NCBI RefSeq assembly: GCF_002368295.1 | Contig: NZ_AP018248.1 | Location: 4,620,500-4,684,499, forward strand | From: Tolypothrix tenuis PCC 7101 | GTDB lineage: Bacteria; Cyanobacteriota; Cyanobacteriia; Cyanobacteriales; Nostocaceae | DNA: 64,000 bases | Reading direction: 5' to 3' | In this document: one piece after another, positions 1-8,762 of the stretch | How the letters are laid out: each line of letters starts with the position of its first letter | How positions within the stretch are numbered: the stretch's first letter is position 1 | The notes under the pieces: model-generated | What the model was told of the DNA's origin: nothing | Databases searched by the model: none | What the model saw: the letters and a program-made list of their open reading frames with translations, nothing else | Program-made: the position numbers and the translations under genes

Positions 1-695
1 GCAACGTAGGAAATCTACCACCTGTATTTGCACAAGCTGGTGGTAATCCCATCCTCTATGTGGCGGCGACGGGTTCAAATGCAGGCGCTCAAGCTATTAT
101 TGTGCCTAAAGATTCTCCTATTAAAACCCTTGCTGATTTAAAGGGGAAAAAATTAGCAATTCAAAAAGGAACAGCACTACAATACTTTGTCCTCAAAGCT
201 TTAGAAAGTGCAAAACTGAAGCTGACTGATATTCAACCTGTTTACTTAAAAATTCCCGATAGTACCACAGCTTTTGAAGGTGGTAATGTCGATGCTTTAC
301 CTATAGGCGATCCTTATCTCGCTTCTAAAGAATTAAATGGTAGCGTGCGTGTATTAGTTAGAGGTTCCGATGTCGCACCTCAACGCGCTTTTTACATTGC
401 TACAGAAAATTTTGCTAAAAATCACCCCGATTTAGTCAAAATCGTTTTGGAAGAACAAACAAAAGTAGAAGATTGGGCGAAAGCTAATCCTACTGAAGTT
501 GCCAAACTTTTGGCAGTAGAAACTAAATATAAACCAGAAGTTTTGGAATATTCTTTAAAAAATCGTCCCTATTTTGGTGTTTTTGAAATGAAGGATGAAT
601 ATATTGCTGAACAACAACAAGTAGTTGATTTGTTCTACAGTCAAAAGCTAATTCCTAAAACCTTTCAAGTTAAAGATGCTATTTGGAAACCTTAA
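1..695 (+). CDS. SsuA-like substrate-binding protein, 5' partial
   Basis: The frame is open from base 3 of the window, so the N-terminus, including any signal peptide, lies upstream; the first Met-like codon near 60 is internal. The visible 230 residues match the C-terminal two thirds of NMT1/SsuA-type periplasmic proteins that bind alkanesulfonates or taurine for ABC uptake. The segment TLADLKGKKLAIQKGTALQY is the family signature and aligns closely with the paralogue at 7386-8480. In that paralogue the pocket reads DAWVIWDPY, but here it is DALPIGDPY, so ligand preference may differ. No permease or ATPase gene follows; the next gene is convergent. Confidence 0.85.
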   Translation, partial: NVGNLPPVFAQAGGNPILYVAATGSNAGAQAIIVPKDSPIKTLADLKGKKLAIQKGTALQYFVLKALESAKLKLTDIQPVYLKIPDSTTAFEGGNVDALPIGDPYLASKELNGSVRVLVRGSDVAPQRAFYIATENFAKNHPDLVKIVLEEQTKVEDWAKANPTEVAKLLAVETKYKPEVLEYSLKNRPYFGVFEMKDEYIAEQQQVVDLFYSQKLIPKTFQVKDAIWKP

Positions 696-741
696 ATAGG
701 CTAATATATTAGTCATTCATGAAACAAAATTTTGCCACTAC

Positions 742-1164
742 TCACAAACGTTTACCCATACTAGTAACATCATCTACTTTGAATCCTAAATGCTTATAAA
801 ACTGAATAACATCTGTATTTGAATTGCGTATCTGGATATTTATTTTTGGGCAATTTAGGGACTTGAGTTTAAGAGTTGCTTGCTCAACGAGATACTTACC
901 GATCCCTTGTCGTTGATATTCTGGTGCTACAGCTAAATAGTTGAACCAACCACGATGTCCTCCATAACCTGCCATTATAGTAGCAATAACTTCATCTTCA
1001 ATTAAACCAATAAGAAACAATTCTGGTTGGACTTGCAATTTAAGTTGAATGTCTTGTTTAGGGTCATTCCACGGTACTACTAAATTACATCGATACCATA
1101 AATTAATTACTTGTTCTTCATCTTGCTCTTGATAGGAGCGCAGCAATAAATTTATGTTTTGCAT
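742..1164 (-). CDS. GNAT family N-acetyltransferase
   Basis: A 140-residue single-domain Gcn5-related acetyltransferase. Motif A is visible as VAPEYQRQGIGKYLVEQA (acetyl-CoA pyrophosphate loop R-Q-G-I-G-K), followed by the usual C-terminal NSNTDVIQFYKHLGF segment. It would transfer an acetyl group from acetyl-CoA to an amine; the acceptor cannot be told. The ATG at 1164 (MQNINLLLRS) is preferred over a TTG four codons upstream. It is divergent from cutA, with only about 20 bases between start codons. Confidence 0.8.
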   Translation of the reverse strand: MQNINLLLRSYQEQDEEQVINLWYRCNLVVPWNDPKQDIQLKLQVQPELFLIGLIEDEVIATIMAGYGGHRGWFNYLAVAPEYQRQGIGKYLVEQATLKLKSLNCPKINIQIRNSNTDVIQFYKHLGFKVDDVTSMGKRL

Positions 1165-1185
1165 TTTATAGTACAATATTTTTCT

Positions 1186-1503
1186 ATGAAACTATATTAC
1201 ATCACCCTAAATAATACAGATGAAGCTCGCCAGATTGGTCGTGCTTTGTTAGAACAAAAACTAGCTGTTTGCGTCAATTGGTTCCCGATTACCTGTGCTT
1301 ATATATGGCAAGGGGAAATTACAGAAGAGCCAGAAGTCGTGCTAATTGTCAAAACTCAAGCAAGTTATCGCCATGATATTGAAAAATTAATTAGCCAATA
1401 TATTAATTACACTAACTTCATTGCGGAGATATCACCCACTAATATTAACGACAAATTTTTAGTATGGTTGAATGCTGAAGTTCCCATACGTTATTCAGAG
1501 TAA
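1186..1503 (+). CDS. cutA: CutA1 divalent-cation tolerance protein
   Basis: A 105-residue CutA1-family protein, a small trimeric ferredoxin-like-fold cytoplasmic protein tied to copper/divalent metal tolerance in bacteria. Family features visible are the N-terminal beta strand YYITLNNTDEARQIGRALLE, the segment LAVCVNWFPITCAYIWQGEI (family consensus A-C-V-N plus Y-x-W-x-G) and EPEVVLIVKT. A longer frame begins at 1159, but the ATG at 1186 gives the normal family length and avoids overlap with the divergent GNAT gene. The stop is about 90 bases from the convergent MFS gene. Confidence 0.85.
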   Translation: MKLYYITLNNTDEARQIGRALLEQKLAVCVNWFPITCAYIWQGEITEEPEVVLIVKTQASYRHDIEKLISQYINYTNFIAEISPTNINDKFLVWLNAEVPIRYSE

Positions 1504-1593
1504 ATATTGGCGATGAGCAGAAATTAAAAAAGTATTTATTTAAAATTTTAGAGCAGTAATTTATCAGCCCATCTGCTCATGCACTGGGGTATT

Positions 1594-3021
1594 TCACTGA
1601 CTTTGATTACGTAACCTCAACACTGAAGCAGCGGCAGCAATACACAGAATTATTGCTGCAAACCGAAACGTAGCTTGGAAGCCTGTAACAATCGCATCCG
1701 GAGGAGCGACAGATACATCTGCACCTGCTGCTACACTAGCAATTAAGCCGCCAAATACTGCACCTATCAAGGAAACGCCGACAGTATTACCAGATGTGCG
1801 TGATAAAGAGAGTAATCCCGAAGCAATTCCTAACCTTTCCCGAGATACTGAACCCATGACGGTAGTATTATTGGGTGATTGAAATAAACCTAACCCAATA
1901 CCGTAAATAAAATAACGCGATATATAATCCAACTCAGTAATTTGAGCATTAAAGGTACTGATACCCAAACAACCACCAATCATCAATCCCAGCCCAAGGG
2001 AACTAATTAATTTCGCACCAAAGCGGTCTGCAAGTATACCAGCGAGCGGGGCAACTAATCCGCTAAGTATAGGCGAAAAAGCTAAGAGTAATCCAACTTT
2101 TACTGTCGGATAGTTCTTCACTCGCTCTAAAAAGAATGGGGTAATGAGTAGAGAACCACCAATTACAGTGAACGCTAACCAGCCACTCAGCAAACTCATA
2201 CTCAGCTGAAGATTGCGGAATAGGTGCAGTTCTAGTAATGGCTGGTCGAGAATAGCTTCTACTACCAGAAAAGTTAAAAAGCTGAGAGTGGCGATCGCAA
2301 GTAATACGATGGTGTTAATACTGCTAAAGCCTTCACTTTGCCCAAAGGTCATACCTAAGCCAAAACTACCCAGAGTCCATAAAGCTAACAAGGCTCCTAA
2401 AGGGTCGAATGTTTGTTTACTTTCACTAGGGGTAGATGGTGGTACTAACCGCGCCACAAGGAAACTAGCTATGATGCCCAAAGGCACATTGATCAGGAAT
2501 ATACTATGCCAACCTGACAAGTTCAACAGCAATCCGCCCGCAGAAGGGCCAAAAGCAATTCCCAGTGACACGACACTCCCAATAATGCCAACCGCCCGAC
2601 CTCGTTCGGAAGCTGGGAAGACTTCTGTGATAATTGCCAAACCAAGGCCAGAGATGAACACAGAACCAAGTCCCTGAAGTGCCCGAAAACCAATCAACCA
2701 CTCAATGCTAGGTGCAAAGCTACATAACAGTGAACTCAAGGTAAATATAATCAGCCCTGCTTGATATAGGGGTTTTTTGCCCCACATATCCCCTAGACGA
2801 GTTGCGCCTAAAACTAAACCAGAACTGACTAACTGATAACTCAATACAGCCCACTGGGCCATAGGAAAACTAGTCTGAAAGCTTTGCACCAAAGTGGGTA
2901 ATGCCACATTGATAATCCCCACATCTAGGGTAGACATGAATACACCTAATCCGACACCTAACAAAACCCAAGATTTTTGAGAGGTGGATAAAGTCAGAGA
3001 TTGTATTGGCAGTTGGGACAA
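1594..3021 (-). CDS. MFS transporter, DHA2 (14-TM drug efflux) family
   Basis: A 475-residue inner-membrane proton-coupled exporter of the EmrB/QacA group. The N-terminal FMSTLDVGIINVALPTL carries the DHA2 motif with Asp in TM1, and LGATRLGDMWGKKPLYQAGL is MFS motif A. About 13-14 hydrophobic helices are seen, in line with DHA2. Translation probably starts at a TTG at 3021, since AAGGAG lies 9 bases upstream and no ATG fits. It may export a sulfur compound or a toxic product because it borders the organosulfur genes, but that is inference. A low-complexity repeat lies directly upstream. Confidence 0.85.
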   Translation of the reverse strand: MSQLPIQSLTLSTSQKSWVLLGVGLGVFMSTLDVGIINVALPTLVQSFQTSFPMAQWAVLSYQLVSSGLVLGATRLGDMWGKKPLYQAGLIIFTLSSLLCSFAPSIEWLIGFRALQGLGSVFISGLGLAIITEVFPASERGRAVGIIGSVVSLGIAFGPSAGGLLLNLSGWHSIFLINVPLGIIASFLVARLVPPSTPSESKQTFDPLGALLALWTLGSFGLGMTFGQSEGFSSINTIVLLAIATLSFLTFLVVEAILDQPLLELHLFRNLQLSMSLLSGWLAFTVIGGSLLITPFFLERVKNYPTVKVGLLLAFSPILSGLVAPLAGILADRFGAKLISSLGLGLMIGGCLGISTFNAQITELDYISRYFIYGIGLGLFQSPNNTTVMGSVSRERLGIASGLLSLSRTSGNTVGVSLIGAVFGGLIASVAAGADVSVAPPDAIVTGFQATFRFAAIILCIAAAASVLRLRNQSQ

Positions 3022-3045
3022 TATTTAGTCTCCTTGTGTAGATGG

Positions 3046-3087
3046 TTGGGGATTGGGGACTGGGGATTGGGGACTAGGGATGAGGGA
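3046..3087. repeat. Heptamer-like low-complexity repeat
   Basis: Alternating GGGGATT/GGGGACT units form a short tandem array of the STRR kind long known from heterocystous cyanobacteria. It lies between the start of the MFS gene and the end of the LLM monooxygenase gene. Confidence 0.7.
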
Positions 3088-3124
3088 GAAATAACTAATG
3101 ACCAATTACCAAGTACCCATTTTC

Positions 3125-4198
3125 TTATACAGGCTGTAAATGCCTTACACGTGGCATAATTTCTTCGGCAAAGCGGGTCATTTCCCGTGCAAAAGGATTG
3201 AATTGCAGCATAAATGTATCGATACCTGCATCAGAAAAAGCGGCAATTCTGGTAGCAACTGTGTCATAGCTGCCAACTAAGCCTGCGGCTGTCCCACCAT
3301 TACCACCAACGGCGGGATTTTTAGCGAAGAGTCGGAACATAACTGCATCTGGATCGACACCTTTCGCCACGCTTAATTTTAAATGTTCTTCTTTGCTCTG
3401 AAGTTCTGTGAGTCTCTGTAGTTCCTCTTGTGCTTCTGCATCGGTAGGTCGAGCAATGACGAAGGCTGATAAACCAAAACGCACTGGTTGAGGTAGCGTA
3501 GGCGTAGCCCGCCGTAGGCATCGCGGACGGCTCAATACTTGCTTAATTACCTGACGTACATCTTCGATTGGCTGACCGTTGATAAAGTAGATATCTGCTT
3601 GTTCAGCTGCTAAAATCTGGGCGGGATCGGATGCACCTCCTAAGTAGATTGGGGGATGGGGCTTGGCGATGGAAGTAGGACGTAAGCTTAAATCTGTGAT
3701 TTTAAAATATTCTCCCTCAAAGTTAACCCTCTCCCCACTCCACAAAGCTCTAACAACTTTTAACCATTCACCAGAATAGCGGTAACGTTCATCGTGGGGA
3801 GGAAAGGGAATATTGGTGCGTTCCATTTCTGGACGAAACCAAGCGCTAATCAAGTTGATGGCAAACCGCCCGCGACTAATAGCGTCAATCCCTAACGCCA
3901 TCTTTGCTAGTACAGCTGGATGGAATAGTAAAGGCTTAATGGCGGCGATAATCTCAATTTTTTCTGTCGCCTCAGCTAAAGCTGCAGAAGCTGTCCAAGT
4001 TTCTAACTGCTCTAACTCTAAACTGCGTGGGTTGGCGAGATGCTGTGCCACCAAGGTTGTAGCGTATCCCAAGCGTTCAGCTTCTAAAATCAGCGATCGC
4101 GATCGCTCATAACTCGCATCGATGGGTTCTTCTTGAGTATCTAGGGGGCCAAAGTTACCACCAACAGGTGCCCAAATACCATAACGTGGTTTTGACAT
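3125..4198 (-). CDS. LLM-class flavin-dependent monooxygenase (SsuD-like)
   Basis: A 357-residue TIM-barrel reduced-flavin monooxygenase of the bacterial luciferase-like family, probably cleaving C-S bonds of sulfonates or sulfones with O2 and FMNH2. Family marks are HPAVLAKMALGIDAISRGR, PPHDERYRYSGEWLKVVRALW, PPIYLGGASDPAQILAAEQAD and the C-terminal GLVGSYDTVATRIAAF. At the position I align with E. coli SsuD His228 it has Phe, so the substrate may differ. The ATG at 4198 is chosen because GGAG lies 8 bases upstream. About 10 residues (around CLRRATPT) derive from a GC-rich dispersed repeat at 3495-3524 inserted in frame. Divergent from tauD, sharing an operator candidate. Confidence 0.85.
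   Translation of the reverse strand: MSKPRYGIWAPVGGNFGPLDTQEEPIDASYERSRSLILEAERLGYATTLVAQHLANPRSLELEQLETWTASAALAEATEKIEIIAAIKPLLFHPAVLAKMALGIDAISRGRFAINLISAWFRPEMERTNIPFPPHDERYRYSGEWLKVVRALWSGERVNFEGEYFKITDLSLRPTSIAKPHPPIYLGGASDPAQILAAEQADIYFINGQPIEDVRQVIKQVLSRPRCLRRATPTLPQPVRFGLSAFVIARPTDAEAQEELQRLTELQSKEEHLKLSVAKGVDPDAVMFRLFAKNPAVGGNGGTAAGLVGSYDTVATRIAAFSDAGIDTFMLQFNPFAREMTRFAEEIMPRVRHLQPV
3495..3524. repeat. Small dispersed repeat inside a coding sequence
   Basis: This GC-rich block, built on GCGTAGGC and GCCGTAGGCATCGC, resembles the small dispersed repeats of Nostocales. It lies within the LLM gene and is translated as an extra stretch immediately before the conserved VRFGLS strand. Length and phase keep the frame open. 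Confidence 0.65.
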
Positions 4199-4262
4199 GG
4201 TGAACTCCAAGTTAATTGGGGAATGAGGAGATGAGGTAGGGGAAATACTATGTTGGATTATT

Positions 4263-4300
4263 TTATAATACGGTAAATTTATCGAGTTAGTGTATTATAT
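4263..4300. promoter_or_regulatory. Putative sulfur-regulon operator, site A
   Basis: An inverted repeat with arms ATAATAC and GTATTAT separated by 20 bases, starting TACGGTAA. The geometry is identical to the sites at 10755, 10884 and 16933. It lies between divergent LLM monooxygenase and tauD start codons (about 65 and 97 bases away), suited to control both. Confidence 0.55.
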
Positions 4301-4396
4301 TGAAAGTTGCGATCGCTTCCTGATGATCTCTTGCACTTGATAGCAACAGAAGTAGACGAGTGCAAACAAACCCAGGTAAACCTCTGGAGAATTTTT

Positions 4397-5359
4397 ATGA
4401 GCAACAAGCATATTGAAGTCAAACCAGTAGCTGGTCACATCGGTGCAGAAATCGGTGGTGTAGACCTTTCCCGTCCTCTATCCGATGAAGCAGTAGCCGA
4501 AATTCGTCAAGCGCTGTTGAAGTGGAAAGTCATATTCTTTCGCAATCAGAACATTGACCACGCAGCACAGATTGCTTTCACATCTCGTTTTGGCGAAGTG
4601 ACTTATGCACACCCCCACGAGGATGAACCAATCGAAGGCTTTGCCGAAATCCTGCCTATCGACCGCAGCCGCTACGAACGGAAAAATGGTCTGCGTCGCG
4701 CCAGTTATGAAAACCGTTGGCACACCGATGTGACAGCAGTTGTTAACCCACCAGCAGGTTCTATTTTGCGTGCAGTTAACGTTCCTAGCTTTGGTGGTGA
4801 CACACAGTGGACTAATTTAGTTGCAGCTTACGAGGGACTATCAGCACCGGTGAAGGCGCTAGCAGACACATTAAAAGCACAACATCACTTCAATGCACGC
4901 TTGCGTTTATCCAGCAATAGTAAGCTTGCACAACGCATCGCCGCCAATCCCCAGGTTTCTATTCACCCAGTCGTGCGAGTGCATCCAGAAACAGGCGAAC
5001 GTGCATTATTTGTGAATCCTGGCTTTACCTCTCACATTCTCGATGTATCGCCACAAGAAAGCGATTTACTACTAGAATTGTTCTTCAATCAAATTACCAA
5101 ACCTGCTTATACCACCCGTTTCCATTGGAACAACGGTGATATTGCCTTCTGGGACAACCGCGCCACCGCACATTTAGCACCGCAAGATCTAGATCATATA
5201 GAAGTCGAGCGCGTACTTTATCGCACCACCATTACTGGTGATATCCCCGTCGGCCCCGATGGCTTCAGATCGCAAATAGTTGAAGGTGAGCCTTTAACTA
5301 GCGAATTACCAACCGTACTCAAAAACAAAGCCGAACAGCGACAACCCGTGCTTTCATAA
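4397..5359 (+). CDS. TauD/TfdA family Fe(II)/2-oxoglutarate dioxygenase
   Basis: A 320-residue dioxygenase that would hydroxylate taurine or another sulfonate next to sulfur, releasing sulfite, using Fe(II), 2-oxoglutarate and O2. The facial triad is visible: His109 and Asp111 in NRWHTDVTAV and His259 in NRATAHLAPQD. The Arg pair expected for 2-oxoglutarate binding lies in EVERVLYRTTI (Arg272/Arg276). A longer frame opens at 4307, but the ATG at 4397 has a GGAG element upstream and gives the family length. Substrate is not certain, since alkylsulfatases and 2,4-D dioxygenases share the fold. Neighbouring LLM and SsuA-like genes favour a sulfur role. Confidence 0.87.
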   Translation: MSNKHIEVKPVAGHIGAEIGGVDLSRPLSDEAVAEIRQALLKWKVIFFRNQNIDHAAQIAFTSRFGEVTYAHPHEDEPIEGFAEILPIDRSRYERKNGLRRASYENRWHTDVTAVVNPPAGSILRAVNVPSFGGDTQWTNLVAAYEGLSAPVKALADTLKAQHHFNARLRLSSNSKLAQRIAANPQVSIHPVVRVHPETGERALFVNPGFTSHILDVSPQESDLLLELFFNQITKPAYTTRFHWNNGDIAFWDNRATAHLAPQDLDHIEVERVLYRTTITGDIPVGPDGFRSQIVEGEPLTSELPTVLKNKAEQRQPVLS

Positions 5360-5372
5360 GTCATATAGTTTT

Positions 5373-5407
5373 CAACTAGGCTGCTGATACAGTTCACAGC
5401 CTAGTTG
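5373..5407 (+). terminator. Hairpin after the tauD-like gene
   Basis: A perfect 11-bp stem (CAACTAGGCTG / CAGCCTAGTTG) with a 13-base loop lies 14 bases after the tauD-like stop. It has no clear T-run, so it may be a weak terminator or an mRNA-stabilising hairpin ahead of the dehydrogenase gene. Confidence 0.45.
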
Positions 5408-5433
5408 ATCTGACAACAAATAACAAATGACCA

Positions 5434-6387
5434 ATGACAAAACTAATTTTACCTATAGAGCTTGCTACCGAAATTGAGCCAAATTTACCATCAGATACAA
5501 AATTTGTCCGGGTAGATAGTGATGGTAATTTTGATGGCGATCCCAGTGATGCTGAAGTTTATCTCAATGGGTTTAAATTAAAACCCACAACTCTACATAA
5601 AGTCCTAGAAACTGCGCCTAAAATACGTTGGCAACAAACTCCCAGTGCGGGTGTAAATCATATTCTCACGCCCACTTTTTTAGAACACGATATTATCCTG
5701 ACTAATGGCGCAGGGGTTCATGCGATTCCCATTTCGGAATTTGTCTTGAGTTTGATTCTCTATCACGCCAAGCAGTTACGAGAATTGCAAGCATCTCACG
5801 ATCAACACGATTGGCGCAAAAGCTGGTTAGTACTGCCAGAATTAGCAAATTCTACTGTATTAATTCTCGGTACTGGAAATATAGGAAAAGCGATCGCATC
5901 TCGTCTCAAAGCATTCGGAACGAGAGTTTGGGGTGGTCGTCGTCGTCCGGAAGCGCTGCCAAATTTTGATAAAATTGTCGGTCAAAATGAATGGCACGCC
6001 TTGTTACCAGAAGTTGACTATCTCGTTGTCGCCACACCTCTGACACCAGAAACCAAAGCTTTAATTGATGAAGAAGTACTGCGATCGCTCCCTAATCATG
6101 GTTATTTAATTAATGTTGGTCGCGGTGCAGTTGTGGATGAATCAGCATTAACTAAAGCCCTCACTGAAGGCTGGATTGGCGGTGCAGCATTAGACACAGT
6201 TTCCATTGAACCCCTACCACCAGAAAGCCCTCTATGGTCGTTACCCAACCTCTTAATTACACCGCATACTTCCGCAATTTCCCCAGCATTAAAAGAGCGC
6301 ATCGCCACCTTATTTCTGGATAATTTAGCGCGTTTCCGGAATGGTCAACCTTTACGGAATATAGTCAATAAACAAGCAGGATACTAA
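5434..6387 (+). CDS. D-2-hydroxyacid dehydrogenase family protein
   Basis: A 317-residue NAD(P)-dependent reductase of the D-isomer-specific 2-hydroxyacid family. The Rossmann loop VLILGTGNIGKAIASRL has GxGxxG at residues 146-151. The catalytic set is Arg in LINVGRGAVVDESAL, Glu in the SIEPLPPESPLW region and His in TPHTSAIS. It would interconvert a 2-oxo acid and a D-2-hydroxy acid; one possible substrate is an oxo acid left after desulfonation, which is inference. It follows the tauD-like gene by 75 bases in the same direction. Confidence 0.83.
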   Translation: MTKLILPIELATEIEPNLPSDTKFVRVDSDGNFDGDPSDAEVYLNGFKLKPTTLHKVLETAPKIRWQQTPSAGVNHILTPTFLEHDIILTNGAGVHAIPISEFVLSLILYHAKQLRELQASHDQHDWRKSWLVLPELANSTVLILGTGNIGKAIASRLKAFGTRVWGGRRRPEALPNFDKIVGQNEWHALLPEVDYLVVATPLTPETKALIDEEVLRSLPNHGYLINVGRGAVVDESALTKALTEGWIGGAALDTVSIEPLPPESPLWSLPNLLITPHTSAISPALKERIATLFLDNLARFRNGQPLRNIVNKQAGY

Positions 6388-6399
6388 TTTATACTTCAC

Positions 6400-6480
6400 C
6401 GTCCTGATAGGACGAGTCCAGTTAGATGAGAATTTGAAAAAAGAATGCAACAGATTGTTGGGTATGGCAATGCCATGCCC
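6400..6480. terminator. Two hairpins between convergent genes
   Basis: CGTCCT-gat-AGGACG (6400-6414) and GGGTATGGC-aat-GCCATGCCC (6460-6480, one T/G wobble) lie between the converging dehydrogenase and carbonic anhydrase genes. They fit a bidirectional termination region, though T-runs are weak. Confidence 0.4.
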
Positions 6481-6523
6481 TCTAGAATATTATTGATGTA
6501 CTGCAAACATTATTTAAATTTAT

Positions 6524-7108
6524 TTATTTCTTAGCTTGACCAACTTTTGTGGCTTCCGGCACTTCAATTAATTGCCCAGTTTTCACATCGTAAATATAAC
6601 CATAAATAGGAATTTCTGGGGGAACTAACGGATGCAAACGAATCCTTTGCACATCTGCGTAAACACTTTGAGCCAGATCGTCAATAGTCAACCAATTGAT
6701 AAACTTACCTTCATTTGATCCCGGACCAGATCCAATATCAGACCAACCAGTTTCATCTAGTTTGGCTGTTTTGAAGCTATTAGCAAGTAAGTTACCCATG
6801 ATGTCATTCGTGAAGGTTTCCATCCCACAATTAGTATGATGAATAACAAACCATTCACGAGTCCTAAGGAGTTTGTAAGAAATCACCAAAGAGCGAATTG
6901 CATCATCGCTAGCACGTCCACCTGCATTGCGAATTACATGAGCATCTCCTTCAGCTAATCCAGCAAATTTAGCTGGATCGAGTCTCGCATCCATGCAAGT
7001 GAGAATTGCAAACCGACGAGCCGGGGGTATGGTGAGATTACCCTTATCGCCGAAGTTTTGCGTGTAAGTAAGATTAGCTGCCAGAACTTCTTCTACAATT
7101 TGGCTCAT
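6524..7108 (-). CDS. Beta-class carbonic anhydrase family protein
   Basis: A 194-residue soluble beta-carbonic anhydrase. Zinc ligands are visible as Cys38 with the Asp40-Arg42 dyad in TCMDARLD, and His91/Cys94 in FVIHHTNCGME. The family hydrates CO2, and some members of the small beta clades instead hydrolyse COS or CS2. It has no carboxysome targeting extension and sits between a sulfonate-type dehydrogenase and an SsuA-like gene. A role in a volatile sulfur or CO2-releasing pathway is therefore worth testing but unproven. Start is the ATG at 7108. Confidence 0.85.
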   Translation of the reverse strand: MSQIVEEVLAANLTYTQNFGDKGNLTIPPARRFAILTCMDARLDPAKFAGLAEGDAHVIRNAGGRASDDAIRSLVISYKLLRTREWFVIHHTNCGMETFTNDIMGNLLANSFKTAKLDETGWSDIGSGPGSNEGKFINWLTIDDLAQSVYADVQRIRLHPLVPPEIPIYGYIYDVKTGQLIEVPEATKVGQAKK

Positions 7109-7309
7109 TTTTAATCTTTATAGGTAAGCACTTAATTCGCAAAGCAGAAGCTAAATTTCTATCTTATTTACCCTAGTTTGAGAAAATTATTTATCTAAAC
7201 CACAGTAACTTGATAGGAATTTGCTATTTTACAAAGAGTAATTTGCCACAAATTGATATAAAAAGCAAGTTAGGGGACTCCAAAAAATCAATTATCCTGC
7301 TAAAAGTCA

Positions 7310-7348
7310 TTGACGGTTGACCTTTCATATTGAATAGTCAACCGTCAA
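7310..7348. terminator. Strong hairpin downstream of the SsuA-like gene
   Basis: A perfect 12-bp stem (TTGACGGTTGAC / GTCAACCGTCAA) with a 15-base loop lies 37 bases after the stop of the minus-strand gene ending at 7386. On the minus strand it is followed by a short T-rich stretch, so intrinsic termination is plausible. Confidence 0.55.
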
Positions 7349-7385
7349 AAATACCAATGAAATATTTTTTTACTTCAGAAATGCT

Positions 7386-8480
7386 TTACCATTTCTGGTC
7401 AGGAACCCAGTTGAAGTTTTTATCTTTGACATCGATTTTCTTGGGAATAACTTTGAGTTCGTAGAAGCTATCTGCCATATTTTGTAAGCCTGAGAGAACT
7501 TCATCAGTTACAGGTAATACTTTGCGATCGCCTCCACGTTCCTCTACGATGTTCATTGTTGCTAAGTCAACTTTGTAGAGCTTGGAAAGTAGTTTAGCTG
7601 AATCTTTGTAGTTACTTTTCGCCCAACTACCTGCTTTTTCCAATTCTTGTAAAATTATTTTTACAATATCTGGATGATCGCGGACGAAATCGGGTGCAGC
7701 GTAATAAAATCCTGGGCTTTCTACAGCAGCTTTTTCGCCAAATACTGTAGTATTATCTGCCAATAAACGAGTACGCAGCTTACGTTCAGCTTCTGCAGTA
7801 TAAGGGTCCCAAATTACCCATGCGTCAAAATCACCACGTTCAAAGGCTGGTAAGGCTTCAGCTGGCGTGAGATAGACAGGTTGAATATCTGTGTATTTCA
7901 AACCGACTTTTTCTAAAGCACGCACGATCATGTATTGCGAACTTGCACCTTTAGCAAAAGCAACTTTCTTACCTTTTAAATCAGCAAGAGTTTTAAGCGG
8001 TGAATTTTCTTTCACCAGGATGGCGGAACTTCTGGTACTACTGGTACTTGCAGCCACTCGCACAAAAGGTTTATCAGCAGCTTGAGCAAAGACGCTTCCT
8101 GTACCGCCGCCACCACCGAAAACAATTGCACCTACACCCATCCCCTCAAGTAAAGGTGCAGTCGAAGAAAATTCATTCCAGGTGACAGAAATACCTTGGG
8201 GTTGCAAACGCTTCTCTAGGCTACCTTGGGCTTTGAGGATATTCAGCAACGCCATCCCTTTTTGATGTCCCATTTTCAACACAGTTAACTTGCTGGCTTG
8301 GGGTTTTTCTGCTGGTGCATTCGCTGAATTACTGGGCGCGCAAGATGCGATCGCAAAACTCAAGCCTAAACCGATGACAAATAATAATGCAAATGAGCGA
8401 ATTCCCGGTTGCTGAAAAGATTTCAACAACCTCCTCTGATTTATCCAACTAAAAAACTGATGTAGCCATTTCTTGAACAT
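7386..8480 (-). CDS. Aliphatic sulfonate-type ABC substrate-binding lipoprotein
   Basis: A 364-residue SsuA/NMT1-like protein. The N-terminus is Arg/Lys-rich, then a hydrophobic stretch LLFVIGLGLSFAIASC ends in a plausible lipobox (I-A-S-C), so it should be an envelope lipoprotein. Binding-domain signatures are TLADLKGKKVAFAKGASSQY and FDAWVIWDPYTAEAERKL, close to the partial paralogue at 1-695. The ATG at 8480 (MFKKW) is preferred over a start eight codons upstream. No SsuB or SsuC is adjacent, so it must share a permease encoded elsewhere. Specificity cannot be read from sequence. Confidence 0.88.
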   Translation of the reverse strand: MFKKWLHQFFSWINQRRLLKSFQQPGIRSFALLFVIGLGLSFAIASCAPSNSANAPAEKPQASKLTVLKMGHQKGMALLNILKAQGSLEKRLQPQGISVTWNEFSSTAPLLEGMGVGAIVFGGGGGTGSVFAQAADKPFVRVAASTSSTRSSAILVKENSPLKTLADLKGKKVAFAKGASSQYMIVRALEKVGLKYTDIQPVYLTPAEALPAFERGDFDAWVIWDPYTAEAERKLRTRLLADNTTVFGEKAAVESPGFYYAAPDFVRDHPDIVKIILQELEKAGSWAKSNYKDSAKLLSKLYKVDLATMNIVEERGGDRKVLPVTDEVLSGLQNMADSFYELKVIPKKIDVKDKNFNWVPDQKW

Positions 8481-8600
8481 ATATATTCCTTTGCTTACTG
8501 GCATATTGTGTGTATTTATTTCTCATTTTTAGAATTAAATTTATTTAAAATTATTAAAATATCAAGCTATTTTTCAGGTTATTAATACTAGAAAAAGGAT

Positions 8601-8650
8601 ACTAATGATTCATTTGATAATTCTTGATTGAACTAACGCGAATCATTAGT
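8601..8650. promoter_or_regulatory. Inverted repeat upstream of an SsuA-like gene
   Basis: A perfect 11-bp inverted repeat (ACTAATGATTC / GAATCATTAGT) with a 28-base spacer lies 120-170 bases before the start at 8480. It differs from the TACGGT-type operator. It could be a regulator site or an RNA stem. Confidence 0.35.
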
Positions 8651-8762
8651 TTCCATGTGACGTACTTTGGTTGAAGCGGAAAAATAAATGCTGAGTAAGT
8701 TGGTACGTTGACTCCCCTACATTCAAATTTCTTAATTTAGATGGGGGAATAATGCTTACTTT

